Positions 1-9,851 of a stretch of DNA of 64,000 bases are shown here, one piece after another. The first letter of the stretch is position 1; every line of letters starts with the position of its first letter. The translations under genes and the position numbers were made by a program. The notes under the pieces were generated by a model. The model saw nothing but the letters and a program-made list of their open reading frames with translations, ran no database searches and was not told where the DNA came from. Source of the DNA: an uncultured Clostridium sp. Lineage in GTDB: Bacteria; Bacillota; Clostridia; TANB77; CAG-508. The stretch spans positions 7,154 to 71,153 of the forward strand of contig USEM01000003.1 of the NCBI GenBank assembly GCA_900553695.1, read 5' to 3'.

Positions 1-168
1 AACATCAAAGTCATAATAAAAACCTTTTTCTATTGATGGTCCTATTGTTAGTTTAGCTGTTGGGTATAGTCTTTTAACTGCTTGTGCTAAAATATGTGCA
101 GTTGTATGCCAATATGTGCTCTCTTCAACTTCCATTGTTCTTCCACCATCTAATTTTATTCTAAACAT
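1..168 (-). CDS. thrS: Threonine--tRNA ligase, N-terminal fragment (gene runs off the window)
   Basis: Only the first 56 codons are in the window. The product charges tRNA-Thr. The translation reaches the second (editing) domain almost at once: the segment [17 protein letters not shown] carries the HxxxH motif of the ThrRS editing domain and is followed by the typical [14 protein letters not shown] stretch. The usual 60-residue N-terminal TGS domain is missing; only about 18 residues precede the editing domain. The start is fixed by a GGAGAG Shine-Dalgarno about 6 nt upstream and by the stop of the preceding gene just before it, so no TGS-coding extension fits. Identification is firm; the lack of TGS is seen directly. 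Confidence 0.88.
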   Translation of the reverse strand, partial: MFRIKLDGGRTMEVEESTYWHTTAHILAQAVKRLYPTAKLTIGPSIEKGFYYDFDV

Positions 169-180
169 AATTATCTCTCC

Positions 181-784
181 TTATTTTTCATAAATTTCTT
201 TTGAAACGATTTTAGTAAGTGCCATCATTACAGCATATTCTTCTAGTTCGTCTCTATATATTCTACCATTTGTAAGTACCCCAATGGCACCTTTTCTGCC
301 TTTTGCAGTACTTCCAAATATATCATGCATAAATCCAATTTCTTCTCCTTGCAAAACTCTATCTACTGCGTTCTGTGGATATTCAAATGATGGACTAAAA
401 CCTACATAATAATTTTTTCCATCATAAATTGCACATATGCTTGCATCCATATATTTAGTATCCACTTCTGCAACTGGATACATTCCTGCTTCTATTCCTA
501 CTCCAAAGTTACATGTGCCGGCATCTTTCCTCTGCATGCTCAAAAGCATTTTTCGCACGGTTTTTTGCACCCTTTATAGTTTCTTCAAGAGTTAAAGGAT
601 TGCAAGAAACACCAGAAAAGTTATCCTTATCTTGTCCAATTTTATCATCAAGTCTTACTTCTTTTGGCATTATCATATATTCAATTTTATCGCCATTCTC
701 AATCCACAATTCTGGGTATCTTGAAAAGGCTCTAGTAATTGCTGTTATTTTTGGTATACTTCTACTTCCTATTGAAATTAGCAT
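181..784 (-). CDS. DUF84/YjjX-type non-canonical purine NTPase, read with +1 shift at CGG
   Basis: Resembles the inosine/xanthosine triphosphatase (DUF84, YjjX) family, which removes non-canonical purine nucleotides. The N-terminal half has the ETIKGAKNRAKNAFEHAE helix and the C-terminal half GVGIEAG, GFSPSFEYP and GAIGVLTNG. These two halves lie in different frames. The zero frame stops two codons after a CGG codon (codon 89); skipping its C continues with GGC ACA TGT and gives one open protein of about 200 residues, a normal family length. It lies just upstream of thrS with 12 nt between them and is probably co-transcribed. As a conventional reading it would be called a frameshifted pseudogene; the window-wide CGG pattern argues otherwise. 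Confidence 0.78.
518..520 (-). other. CGG +1 frameshift site 1 (DUF84 NTPase)
   Basis: In-frame CGG after TGC; zero-frame stop TAA follows two codons later. Skipping C gives GGC (Gly) and restores the C-terminal half of the family. Confidence 0.8.
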
Positions 785-860
785 ATTTTACCTCTTTCCC
801 TATTAAAATATTATACTACAAAATAGCTTAAAGTCAATAACTTTAAGCTATTAAGTTTTA

Positions 861-1700
861 TTATATTTCATCTGCGATCTTTGCAAATTCTTCTAATGTC
901 AGTTTTTCTGGTCTTACTCTGTTATCTATACTTAGTAACTCTAATGTTTTACATATTTGTTCTTTACTTCCATATTTATTGCTATTTGCAAGTGCATTTA
1001 GAAGTGTTTTTCTTTTTTGCATGAATGCTGTTTTTATAACTTCAAAAAGTTTTTTCTCGTCTTTTACTGCAACTTTTGGTTCTTTTAAAACTTCTAAATT
1101 TATTACTGTTGAGTTTACTTTAGGCTCCGGAATAAATGCTGTGTTTGGCACTTCTAGTACTCGTTTTGGGTTTGTGTAGTAATGTATTGCATATGTTATT
1201 GCTCCTGTATCTCCTGTACCTGGCTTAGTTACTAGCCTATCTGCAACTTCTTTTTGTATCATTACTGTTATTGTTTCTATGTCTAGCCTTTCCTCTAGCA
1301 ACTTCATTATTATCGGTGTTGTTATATAGTATGGTAAATTCGCTACTATCTTTGTTGTTTTAACTTTTTCTTTTTCAATTAGTTCTTTTAAATTTACTTT
1401 TAGAACATCATCATTTAATACTTTAAAATTATCATACATTGAAAATCTATCATTTAATATTTCTATCATTCTTTTATCTAATTCAATACATATAACTTTT
1501 CCAGCTCTATCTAGTAGTTCTTTTGTAAGTGTTCCAAGTCCTGGCCCTATTTCTATTATTAAGTCATCTTTTGAAACATTGGCTGCATCAACTATTCCTG
1601 ATACAGTATCATCATCTATTAGAAAGTTTTGTCCTAAATTTTTATTTGCTGTTATATGGTATTTATCCATTATGAATTTTGTATCTTTTAAAATACTCAT
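861..1700 (-). CDS. rsmA: 16S rRNA (adenine1518-N6/adenine1519-N6)-dimethyltransferase
   Basis: RsmA/KsgA dimethylates two adjacent adenines in the 3' terminal helix of 16S rRNA using S-adenosylmethionine. The 279-residue length is standard. Visible are the N-terminal GQNFLIDD motif, the SAM-binding loop IIEIGPGLGTLT (about residues 48-59), the acidic residue after CIELDKRM, and the catalytic NLPYYITTPI motif (about residues 121-130). A good Shine-Dalgarno (AGAGGT) precedes the ATG. In many Bacillota this gene is next to yabG; here they are separated by about 8 kb. No CGG codon is in frame; the CCGG at 1127-1130 is read as GAG CCG boundaries. Confidence 0.97.
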   Translation of the reverse strand: MSILKDTKFIMDKYHITANKNLGQNFLIDDDTVSGIVDAANVSKDDLIIEIGPGLGTLTKELLDRAGKVICIELDKRMIEILNDRFSMYDNFKVLNDDVLKVNLKELIEKEKVKTTKIVANLPYYITTPIIMKLLEERLDIETITVMIQKEVADRLVTKPGTGDTGAITYAIHYYTNPKRVLEVPNTAFIPEPKVNSTVINLEVLKEPKVAVKDEKKLFEVIKTAFMQKRKTLLNALANSNKYGSKEQICKTLELLSIDNRVRPEKLTLEEFAKIADEI

Positions 1701-1802
1701 GTTTTACCTCTTTTCACATATATTTTATATTATTTAATACAAAAAGTAAAGTTTAATTGTAAATTAATTTTCGTTATGCTATAATTTTGATAGGTGATTT
1801 TT

Positions 1803-2702
1803 ATGTTTGAAGATATTAAAAAAAATAAAGTTAAATCTGGTTTTATCGTATCAGGTTTTATCATTATGATTACTTTAATTGTATATTACATTGCTATGGC
1901 TTTTGATTTTAGTGGTCCTATGGCAATTACTATTGCAATGATGTTTTCTATAATCACTGCTTTTGCTTCATATTACAACAGTGATAAAATAATTTTATCA
2001 GTTACAAAGGCAAGACCTGCTAATCAAGAAGAAGATCTAAAACTTGTACATATTTTAGATGCACTTATGATTTCTTCTGGTCTTCCTGCTAGACCTAGAC
2101 TTTATGTTGTAGATGACCCTCAACCTAATGCTTTTGCAACAGGTCGTAATCCTGAACATTCTATTATTTGTGTTACCACAGGCCTTTTAGATAAATTAGA
2201 GTATTACGAATTAGAAGGTGTTATCGCGCATGAAATGAGTCATATTAAAAATTATGATATATTGTTAACTTCAGTTGTAACAGTTATGGTTGGTTTTCTA
2301 GTTATGATTTCTGACTTATTCTCTCGTTCTTTCTTTTGGGGTAGTTCTAAAGACAGAGATGATGATAGTAAAGGAAATGGAATTTTGATGTTAATTGGAC
2401 TTGTTCTTTTAATTGTTGCTCCACTTCTTGGTAAAATAATGCAAATGGCACTTTCTAGAAATAGAGAATATTTAGCAGATAGCACTGCAGTTGAAATTAC
2501 TAGAAACCCTGATGGATTAATTTCTGCTTTAAGAAAACTAGATAGTGACCCTAATGAATTAAAGACTGCTAACAATGCAACTGCAAACCTATTTATTGTA
2601 AGTCCATTTAAAGCAAAAAAGAATGGAAAAAGAAAAGCAGGTTTATTCGATACTCACCCAAGTATAGATGATAGAATTGAATCTTTACAGAATATTCATT
2701 AA
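1803..2702 (+). CDS. htpX: HtpX-type membrane zinc metalloprotease (M48)
   Basis: HtpX proteins are inner-membrane M48 proteases for damaged membrane proteins. The 299-residue translation has two N-terminal membrane segments, the zinc site HEMSHIKNYD, two more membrane segments, and the third ligand region NREYLADSTAVE. I place the start at the ATG at 1803 because AGGTGA lies 5 nt upstream; the in-frame GTG at 1794 is itself part of that ribosome site. The gene is monocistronic on the plus strand, divergent from rsmA, and is followed by a hairpin terminator. Confidence 0.95.
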   Translation: MFEDIKKNKVKSGFIVSGFIIMITLIVYYIAMAFDFSGPMAITIAMMFSIITAFASYYNSDKIILSVTKARPANQEEDLKLVHILDALMISSGLPARPRLYVVDDPQPNAFATGRNPEHSIICVTTGLLDKLEYYELEGVIAHEMSHIKNYDILLTSVVTVMVGFLVMISDLFSRSFFWGSSKDRDDDSKGNGILMLIGLVLLIVAPLLGKIMQMALSRNREYLADSTAVEITRNPDGLISALRKLDSDPNELKTANNATANLFIVSPFKAKKNGKRKAGLFDTHPSIDDRIESLQNIH

Positions 2703-2710
2703 AAACTAAA

Positions 2711-2745
2711 ACAAGCAATACTTTTTTAGTACTGCTTGTTTTTTT
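2711..2745 (+). terminator. Intrinsic terminator after htpX
   Basis: Inverted repeat ACAAGCA...TGCTTGT with one mismatch followed by a run of T. It abuts the shifted stop codon of the convergent RNHCP gene at 2747, so it probably serves both strands. Confidence 0.75.
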
Positions 2746-2746
2746 A

Positions 2747-3065
2747 TTACATCATTTCACCATTTGAGCTTAGTTTAATTATTAAGTCCATATTATCATC
2801 TTTTGCAGCTTTATTCCTTCTAATTGCTCCGACATTTTTGACACTTATATATTATTACATATCCCTTTTTAGGGCTAATCTCTATCCCAATTGGTTCTAA
2901 CATTCCATGGCATTTTTCTGCTCTGTCTCCTGGGTTTTTATCAACATGCTTTGAATATAAGCAAATGTTGCAATGGTTTCTACATGAATAACCAAGTTTT
3001 GGCACTTCGTGCCCACAGTGTTCGCAAATAAATTTTTCATCAATTTCTGTAAATAAACTTTCCAT
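2747..3065 (-). CDS. RNHCP-domain zinc-knuckle protein, read with +1 shift at CGG
   Basis: Small cysteine-rich protein of the RNHCP family, function unknown. It has CEHCGHEVP, then SCRNHCNICLYSKHVD and PGDRAEKC, and a C-terminal CQKC. In the zero frame it stops three codons after CQKC. The codon after the last Cys is CGG; skipping C reads CQKCGAIRRNKAAKDD and runs to a stop at 2747, giving 105 residues with the C-terminal RxNKxxxDD segment I associate with this family. The CxxCG knuckle is restored. The start ATG has AGGAG upstream and overlaps the stop region of the kinase gene, implying translational coupling. Confidence 0.82.
2829..2831 (-). other. CGG +1 frameshift site 2 (RNHCP protein)
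   Basis: Codon context TGT CGG AGC AAT TAG in the zero frame. Skipping C gives TGT GGA GCA ATT AGA, i.e. Cys-Gly of a CxxCG knuckle. Confidence 0.88.
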
Positions 3066-4709
3066 TTAATTCTCCTTAAATATACTTCCACCAATAAATT
3101 CTCTAAGTAAAGAATGTGTTGGCACTGCTTCATCTGGAATATCCTCAAAGTATGAAAGCATTGCAATTAATCGTTTTGCTTCTGAGTATAGTGGTGATGT
3201 TGCATCTATTTCTTTTAATAATGGAACTGCATATTTTTTAAGTACACTTAGTTCATATATTAAAGAAGAATTAAACATGCAATCCGCTTCTTCTTGGAAT
3301 TTGAAAATGTTATTTACTTCACCTCTATTTACTGATGGCCACATTTCTAAAGTATGTGTTGCACTATATCCTCTAAAATTGTAATCTCTAACAATTCTTC
3401 TAATAAGTCTTGTATCTGTTGTAGAAATTCTGTTATAGTAATCAATATTTAGAACTGTTAAGCAACTAATATATATCTTGAATTTTTGGTCTTTTGGAAT
3501 TAGATATGTAAGGTCATCATTTAAGCAGTGAATTCCTTCCATTACTAATACTTCATCTGGAGCAAGTTTCATTTTATTGCCCTTATATTCTTTATGTCCT
3601 GTATGGAAGTTAAATGTTGGTGCTTCTATTTCTTCACCTGCTAATAATTTTACTAAGTCACTATTTAATAGTTTTGTATCTATTGCATGAATGCTTTCAA
3701 AATCGAATTTTCCTTCTTCATCTACAGGTGTTTGTTCTCTTTCCACAAAATAATTATCAACAGAAATTATTACTGGTTTTAAGCCATTTAATCTTAATTG
3801 AAGTCCAAGCCTTTTTGCAAATGTTGTTTTTCCAGATGAAGAAGGTCCTGCTATTGCAATTAGCTTAATCTTTCTATTGCTTGCAATGCAATCTGCTATT
3901 GCTCCAATCTTTTTCTCATGTAAAGCTTCGTCTAGTAGAACATACTCCTGAATGTCGCCTTTTTTTACAATTGAATTTAATTTGTATAATGTATTTACAT
4001 TTAAAATTCTATGTAGCTTCTGATATTCCTCAAGTGTTGCAAATAGTTTTGGAGTATCTTGAAATTCTGATAATTCATATGGGTTATCTTTGCTTGGATA
4101 TCTTATTAAAAAGCCGTCTGAATATTTTGTAATTTCATATGCTTCTGCAAAATCCGTTGATATTGGTAATACTCCATAAAAATAGTTGTAATAGTCTTCG
4201 CAATAATATAGTGTTACTTCCTTTTTTTGCTTTAAATCTAGTTGCAACTTGCCTTTTAATGTATTTTCTTTTTTATAGAATTCTTCCGCTTCGTCCTTTG
4301 TCATAAATCTTTTCTCGATTGGCAAATCTTGTTTTATTATTTCTTTTACTCTTTTATTTATGTTGCTTATAACTTCATTTGTAATTTTTAAATTATCTAC
4401 TGTACAATACATTGCATTTGAAAGTTGGTATTTTATTGTCATTAATGCACCTGGATAAACTTCGCTTATAGCTTTACTTATTATATATACAAGCCCTCTT
4501 CTATATATTCTCATTCCATCTTTGTTGTTCAAATCTATCAAATCTAATTTACCACTAGCTTTTATTTTAAAATTTAAGCTTTTTATTTCATTATTAAATT
4601 TGCATGCAATAACTTTGCATTTGGCTTTTTGAATCTCGTCACCTAATAGTTCACTAACTGGTGTTCCTTCTTTTACGTCTATTACTATATTTTTATAATC
4701 AATTTGCAT
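3066..4709 (-). CDS. TGS-like/uridine kinase-family nucleoside kinase
   Basis: A 547-residue two-part protein common in Clostridia: an N-terminal TGS and ThrRS-like region (DVKEGTPVSELLGDEI, then IISKAISEVYPGALMTIKYQ) fused to a phosphoribulokinase/uridine kinase-type P-loop kinase. The Walker A motif is GPSSSGKTTFAKRLG, with DNYF, NFHTGHKEY and a DTRLIRRIVRD segment downstream as in uridine kinases. The substrate is presumably a nucleoside, but is not proven. The ATG at 4709 follows AAAGGTGG at good spacing; the upstream in-frame GTG at 4718 is inside the ribosome site. Its stop abuts the start of the RNHCP gene. Confidence 0.88.
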   Translation of the reverse strand: MQIDYKNIVIDVKEGTPVSELLGDEIQKAKCKVIACKFNNEIKSLNFKIKASGKLDLIDLNNKDGMRIYRRGLVYIISKAISEVYPGALMTIKYQLSNAMYCTVDNLKITNEVISNINKRVKEIIKQDLPIEKRFMTKDEAEEFYKKENTLKGKLQLDLKQKKEVTLYYCEDYYNYFYGVLPISTDFAEAYEITKYSDGFLIRYPSKDNPYELSEFQDTPKLFATLEEYQKLHRILNVNTLYKLNSIVKKGDIQEYVLLDEALHEKKIGAIADCIASNRKIKLIAIAGPSSSGKTTFAKRLGLQLRLNGLKPVIISVDNYFVEREQTPVDEEGKFDFESIHAIDTKLLNSDLVKLLAGEEIEAPTFNFHTGHKEYKGNKMKLAPDEVLVMEGIHCLNDDLTYLIPKDQKFKIYISCLTVLNIDYYNRISTTDTRLIRRIVRDYNFRGYSATHTLEMWPSVNRGEVNNIFKFQEEADCMFNSSLIYELSVLKKYAVPLLKEIDATSPLYSEAKRLIAMLSYFEDIPDEAVPTHSLLREFIGGSIFKEN

Positions 4710-4731
4710 AAATTCCACCTTTTACCTATCT

Positions 4732-5776
4732 TTATAAATTTTTCTCTTTTTGACCATCTTTACTAATTATTTGTATAATTGTGTCATAGTCTTCATTTAT
4801 AGTATTAACAGCAATCCATTTTTTTACAACGTTTAAGTTGTCTAGTGCTTTCGCTTTTTTTATTGTTGTTTTATTTGTGCCATTATACTTTATACTCTTT
4901 ACAGTATAATTTTCATAATCATTCATTACTGTATAATATATAGCATCTTCCTGCATGTTTATTTCCTTTAAGTTTGAATCTATTTTACATATTTTGGTTA
5001 TTTTTTCGCCTTTTTTGTTCATCTTATATAAATACATTTCTTTATCTACATTGTCTTCTGTTCCTGTTACTAAGTAATAAATGTTCTTTCCTTTAACATA
5101 TAAAGCTTGGCATTGCATTCCCGTATCAATTTTAGAAATCCTAGTTGCCTTTTTACCATTTAGTTTCATTGTTGCTATATATTGTGAACCTTCTATGCTA
5201 TATATGTAGTATATCTTACTACCATCAATTTGATAATATGATATTTTTCTATCTGATATTTTTTCTCTATCTGTTCCATTTGTTCTTACTCTATAAAGAT
5301 TAGAATTTTTAAAATAATATACCCATTTTTCCATTGCTATAACTTGGCTTGCATCAACATCTTGTGCAAGAACTTCTTTTTTCTTGCCATTTGTTTTCAT
5401 TTTTATTAAGTTATTTTGCCCTTCTTTTTCGTCTTTTTCTATGCAATATATGTAATTGTCTATAACATTTAAACCGCATGTATTTTCCATCAGATATTTT
5501 TTTAGTATGTTTACCATTTTGCTTTACTTTGCATATGCCAATAGCTTCACTATTATCCATTTCAATATAATAAATCCAGCTGCCTTCTTGTGTAGCTATT
5601 CCATTGTTATAACTGTTTCCAGTTGAGTTTCCTTGTTTTGGTTCTTTAATACATGATGCAATTACAAGTATGGTAATTAGAACAATCAAGCATGCCACAA
5701 CTATTGAAGTTATTTTTTTATTATCTAAAATAGTGCCTTTAATTTTGTTTATATATTTCATGAAATTAAACTTCAT
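4732..5776 (-). CDS. DUF5050-like membrane-anchored repeat protein, read with +1 shift at CGG
   Basis: About 347 residues. It has an N-terminal membrane anchor (ITSIVVACLIVLITILVIAS) with the rest outside the cytoplasm. The body repeats units of the form YIYY...K.NG.....I.., as in DUF5050 proteins thought to fold as beta-propellers. The first about 100 codons and the remainder are in different frames; a CGG codon at residue 101 joins them when its C is skipped (GKYM-G-LNVIDNYIYCIEK). The start at 5776 follows GGAGG; it overlaps the stop of the O-antigen-ligase-like gene, so the two are probably one operon. Exact function unknown. Confidence 0.72.
5474..5476 (-). other. CGG +1 frameshift site 3 (DUF5050-like protein)
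   Basis: Context ATG CGG TTT. The zero frame runs about 20 basic, unlike residues to a stop; skipping C gives GGT TTA AAT and rejoins the repeat protein. Confidence 0.78.
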
Positions 5777-7032
5777 TATTTCCTCCATTTTCTATTATAT
5801 TTTTATTATCTATAATTCCTAATGTAAGCCAAAATAGTGGTGCTATTCCAATTGTACTAATGTTGAAAAATGCTTGTACTAGATAACTTCCTATAATACT
5901 TAGTATTATGAAAATATCTTTTCTTTTGAATATATATTTTAGATTAGGAAATACAATTGCAATTAAAAATATCATATATACTATTCGTGCTGGTATTCCA
6001 AGTGTTACTGCAATATTTAAATATTCGTTATGTGCTTTATCTGGAATACCATTATGTGCTTTTATAAATTCAAAACTTTCTTCAGTTAAATTTTGCACAA
6101 CACCACGTTTTAAGTTATCTGTCCCAACTCCTAGAATAGGATGTTTTCCGTATTATATCAATAACTATTTTCCAAATTTGTATTCTTCCAGAGCCAAGGT
6201 TTCCATTTGATATACCTGATTCTTTCATAATGCTAATATCATATTTTGTTATGTTTATTTTCCTTCTTAAGGAACTATTTTTTTGAGTGTATAACATTGC
6301 AAAGATAGTTATAAAAGCAACAATTAATATAAAAATCCTTTTAATGTATTCTTTTTTATAGTTCTTTTTCAAATAAGCAATTAATACAATACTAAAAGCA
6401 ATAAATGCAACCCAACCACTTCTAGCATTGCATGCTATCAAACAGAAAAAAGTTGTTAATGCAGTAACTAGACTTACTTTGTCATCATCTAATATATATA
6501 ATATTATAAATAATGGTAATCCTATACTTGTAAAGTTGCCCATAAAGTTCTTATTTCCAAATGTTCCACACACACCTTTATTAAAAATTGGTATTAATGA
6601 ACTATCTGGATAAACTACATAATTTTGTATTATCCCAATTACACCAATTATCATATATAAAACTTCCATAATTCTTATTAATGTCATTTTTTTATAATTT
6701 AAAAACTTCTTTGCACACATATATATTACTATATAAGTATATAAAGCTAGTATTCCTTCATATCTGTTTTTCTCACCAATTATGGATATTAAAATATTTT
6801 TTGAATTAATAGTACTTAAGAAAACTAAAAACCCGAAAATTAAAATTATATAATCCTTTTTATCTAATTTTAATTTTTTATAATTTGCAAGCATTAGAAT
6901 TAAAAGTGCTGCTCCACATACGAGTAGTGTATATATTTTTATAATATTATATTGTTCATCACTTGGAATTATCACTATAGCTGTTACTATAATTTGCATA
7001 AGTAATACAATGTTAATTAACTTGTCCTTCAT
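5766..7032 (-). CDS. O-antigen ligase/polymerase-family (Wzy_C) membrane protein, read with +1 shift at CGG
   Basis: About 421 residues with roughly ten hydrophobic segments. It has the family's loop signature: GKNRYEG early, GNKNFMG mid-protein, and GSGRIQIWK followed by HPILGVGTDN and KAHNEYLNIAVTLGIP late. Family members polymerise or transfer surface glycans or other lipid-linked chains across the membrane. The frame breaks after WKIVIDII at a CGG codon (residue 295); skipping C reads GKHPILGVG and the rest of the protein follows to 5766. The ATG at 7032 has AGGAG upstream. No glycan cluster is nearby, so the substrate is unknown. Confidence 0.82.
6148..6150 (-). other. CGG +1 frameshift site 4 (O-antigen ligase-like)
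   Basis: Context ATA CGG AAA. Skipping C gives GGA AAA CAT CCT ATT CTA GGA, i.e. GKHPILG, the conserved periplasmic-loop motif; the zero frame stops after about ten codons. Confidence 0.86.
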
Positions 7033-7127
7033 TTGTGCTCCTGTTTTTTTGCTTATATTATATATCTATAAAACAATAGTGTCAATGAAAATAAATGATT
7101 TTCAAAATATTTTTATTTTCACTAACA

Positions 7128-7805
7128 CTATGGTTTTTCCATTTCTAAATATGTTGTTGGAACATCTCCCATTATTACAGTTTCTACTAGCAATACTTGA
7201 TTTTGTATTGTTTCTTGCATTGTTTTATATGATGTAAGTATTGAAACATTACACTCTAAATTCAAATATATTCTATAAACTGTTTGGTTTATTCCTGCAG
7301 ATTCAAATTCTGTTTTAATATCTGTTGCAATTTGCCCTGCTGATATAATCTTAATTTTTATTCTCGGTCCACTTCCTGCAAGATATTTTATACCTGTTAA
7401 ACTTCCTATTGGAATTTCTATTGTTTGTTTACTTATATCATTTAATTCATTTTGAATTTCTATTGCTATATCTGATGCTATTTCATTTATTGTTACTATA
7501 TCTGTTTTTAATACACTATTTTTTCCATCTTCAGTTTTTATCATTTGTACTGTGTCTTTATAATTATATCTTGCAAGTACATCTGTTGACTTTCTATTTG
7601 TTATATCTGTTGCTATGCTTTGTGCTTTTGCTTTGCATAGTCCTTCAAAAATTGGATCCATAGATTTTAAAATTTTGTAACTTGTTATGCTTGAAATTAC
7701 AAGCATTAAAATCATAAAAAACATCTTTTGTATCTTTAAACTATTTTCTCTATTGTTTTTAATTTGTGGCAATCTTATTTTATGCCTTGAATAGATTTTA
7801 TCCAT
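7128..7805 (-). CDS. yunB: Sporulation protein YunB
   Basis: A 225-residue protein matching the YunB family, expressed in the mother cell during sporulation in Bacillus. It has one N-terminal membrane segment (MFFMILMLVISSITSYKIL), a KAKAQSIATDITN stretch, and the conserved SLTGIKYLAGSGPRIKIKI region in the middle, followed by GINQTVYRIYL. Its precise role is not known. It lies 4 nt downstream of sipL on the same strand and is probably co-transcribed with it. Confidence 0.9.
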   Translation of the reverse strand: MDKIYSRHKIRLPQIKNNRENSLKIQKMFFMILMLVISSITSYKILKSMDPIFEGLCKAKAQSIATDITNRKSTDVLARYNYKDTVQMIKTEDGKNSVLKTDIVTINEIASDIAIEIQNELNDISKQTIEIPIGSLTGIKYLAGSGPRIKIKIISAGQIATDIKTEFESAGINQTVYRIYLNLECNVSILTSYKTMQETIQNQVLLVETVIMGDVPTTYLEMEKP

Positions 7806-7809
7806 TTTT

Positions 7810-9345
7810 CTATACTGCTACTCTTCTGTTACAATACCTTGGTATATAAAGCCTTTGGCCAACACTTATTTTATTTGGATTTTCTATATCATTTATTTTA
7901 GCAATATCTTCAACTGTGCTCTTGAATCTTTTTGCAATACTCCAAAGTGTATCTCCTTGTTTTACAAAGTAAATTACCATGCTGTATGTATTACACTCTT
8001 TGCTTTCTTCCATTTCTACATTTTCAATCATATTTATTTTTCTACTTTTTTGTTCTGATAAGTTAAACTCCACACCTATTGTAACTTCAATGGTTCCGTC
8101 TCTTATTATAAAGTCATTTTGCTTAATTTTAAGTGTTGTTTCTACCATAGATTTTTCTTCGATTTTATCTGAAATCACGTCAAAATTATATGGTAAATCT
8201 ACGCCTCTTGTATTTATTCCATTACTTTGTTCAAACATTATATTTAACCTTAAATTTCCTTCATAAATTACTTTTCCATTTCTAACTTGCATGTTGTTTA
8301 TTGTTGGAGCAATTTGCACATCTAACACACGGCCTGTAACCTCTGGTATTCTAATGTTTTCTTTAGCTGTATACATATCTGTTATTCTATTTCGTTCTAT
8401 TACAGCATTAACTTCCCTTTTTGTAAAAGTAATATCTTTTGTTATGCTGTATAAATCTTCTATCATGTTTATTTGCTTTGTTTCATAAGCTAGGCATGTA
8501 ATATCAATGTCCGCTTCTATTGCAATTGAGTGTTCCTCATTGCTGTTTGGTTTTACTATAAGATTATTTAAGTTATTTTGAACTTCACATTCACAATTTT
8601 CATTAACATTTTGCATATCTACAAAGCCCATTATTGGAATTTTAGTAGTTGCTGTATTTATTCTATTGTCTTCTGTTAAATACATTATTCTTATAGAAGC
8701 ATCTGCCTTTGAAAGTACTTTGTTATAGCTTATTTTAGTTTCTTCATCAACTATATCAAAATCTACTTTCATTATTTCTGCCATTTCATCTGCCATATCT
8801 ATTGCTATTGTATCTTTTAAACTTACTTTGTTATTTCCACTTCCAACAAGCGAAGTAATAGTTTGGGTATCGCCAAGTTTTTCTATAGGTTCTCCTTTCC
8901 CAACTTCTGTTATAACATCACAATTTTCATTTGCATATATATTAACATTAGTATCTAAGTTTGCCTTTATACTTAACTTTCTACCATTGATAATTTTTGT
9001 ATCAAAATCTTTTATAGAAACTCTTACATCTGCTTGCATGTTTTCTTTGCAGTTATCCATATTTATAACTTGTGTAAAATCCATACTTGTATTTAAGCTT
9101 CTTATACTTCCTTGCTCATCATCTGCCATATATATTATGTAAGTATTTATTGCTCCATCTATTCTAATTTTGCCATCCATTACATCTTTTTTATATATAC
9201 TAATTACTCCATTTGTATTTATAACTTTTAATACATCTGGTTTAACATCATTTACTATTACATCTGTTTCGACCTGCCTATTTTCTCTCTTTTGTCCTAC
9301 TATTTTGTTTAAAACAATTTGGTTTTTGGTTGTTTCTACTACCAT
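7810..9345 (-). CDS. sipL: SPOCS (DUF3794) and LysM domain protein, SipL-like
   Basis: 511 residues. The body holds repeated SPOCS/DUF3794 domains (for example IIYMADDEQGSIRSL and the later NIMFEQSNGINTRGVDLPY), and the C-terminus is a LysM domain (YFVKQGDTLWSIAKRF, ending ISVGQRLYIPRYC). This matches SipL, which in Clostridioides difficile binds SpoIVA through its LysM domain during coat assembly. Its placement with yunB, veg and yabG supports a sporulation role. Start ATG 9345 follows a GGGAGG-type site. No in-frame CGG is present. Confidence 0.9.
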   Translation of the reverse strand: MVVETTKNQIVLNKIVGQKRENRQVETDVIVNDVKPDVLKVINTNGVISIYKKDVMDGKIRIDGAINTYIIYMADDEQGSIRSLNTSMDFTQVINMDNCKENMQADVRVSIKDFDTKIINGRKLSIKANLDTNVNIYANENCDVITEVGKGEPIEKLGDTQTITSLVGSGNNKVSLKDTIAIDMADEMAEIMKVDFDIVDEETKISYNKVLSKADASIRIMYLTEDNRINTATTKIPIMGFVDMQNVNENCECEVQNNLNNLIVKPNSNEEHSIAIEADIDITCLAYETKQINMIEDLYSITKDITFTKREVNAVIERNRITDMYTAKENIRIPEVTGRVLDVQIAPTINNMQVRNGKVIYEGNLRLNIMFEQSNGINTRGVDLPYNFDVISDKIEEKSMVETTLKIKQNDFIIRDGTIEVTIGVEFNLSEQKSRKINMIENVEMEESKECNTYSMVIYFVKQGDTLWSIAKRFKSTVEDIAKINDIENPNKISVGQRLYIPRYCNRRVAV

Positions 9346-9385
9346 ATTATTACCTCCCTTAATTATTAAATTATATTAGGAGGAA

Positions 9386-9417
9386 TAAAAAAAATTCCTA
9401 AATTTTAGGAATTTTTT
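9386..9417 (-). terminator. Intrinsic terminator after veg
   Basis: AAATTCCTAAA/TTTAGGAATTT inverted repeat with T-runs on both sides. It overlaps the 3' end of veg and separates it from sipL. Confidence 0.7.
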
Positions 9418-9697
9418 AAAATTTTGTTCTTAATATTGATGGTACTAATGGAAAATATTCTTCCCCATTGAATATTGATATTTCTAATTCATTTGCAAGT
9501 ATATCTTTATATTTATAACATGCATTTGTCTCTTTTTCTTCACTCTTTACTCTAAAAATGTCTGGATAGGTATTTTCTATAATTGCTTTCTCTTCAAAGA
9601 ATTTCTTTCTTCCCATTGCTCCTCTTATCATAACTTTTTGTCCTATGTTTTTATCAAGTTCAGCTTTAATGTTTGAGATATCCATTTGGCAAATCAT
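9416..9697 (-). CDS. veg: Veg family protein
   Basis: 93-residue protein of the Veg family (Bacillus Veg influences biofilm formation and is found next to yabG/rsmA). It matches in length and in the LDKNIGQKVMIRGAMGRKK and ENTYPDIFRV segments. I prefer the ATG at 9697, about 11 nt from GGAGAGG; the upstream GTG at 9706 is too close to that site. A later ATG at 9685 is also possible. Confidence 0.87.
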   Translation of the reverse strand: MICQMDISNIKAELDKNIGQKVMIRGAMGRKKFFEEKAIIENTYPDIFRVKSEEKETNACYKYKDILANELEISIFNGEEYFPLVPSILRTKF

Positions 9698-9851
9698 ATG
9701 AAACACATCCTCTCCATTAATTTACGAGGATTATATCATGGGAACATAAAATTGTCAAAAATTGTTTTATTATGTCAAATCTAGCTATCAGAGTAATTTC
9801 AATGGTTTCGTGGTATGTTTCTTTATTTATTACATTTTCATTACATTTTTG

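Noticed and set aside
1127..1130. CCGG in rsmA as an in-frame CGG
   Set aside because: In the gene frame it is read as CCG (Pro) next to GAG; the CGG is out of phase. The same check cleared the many GGA/GAC, GCG and ACG junctions elsewhere.
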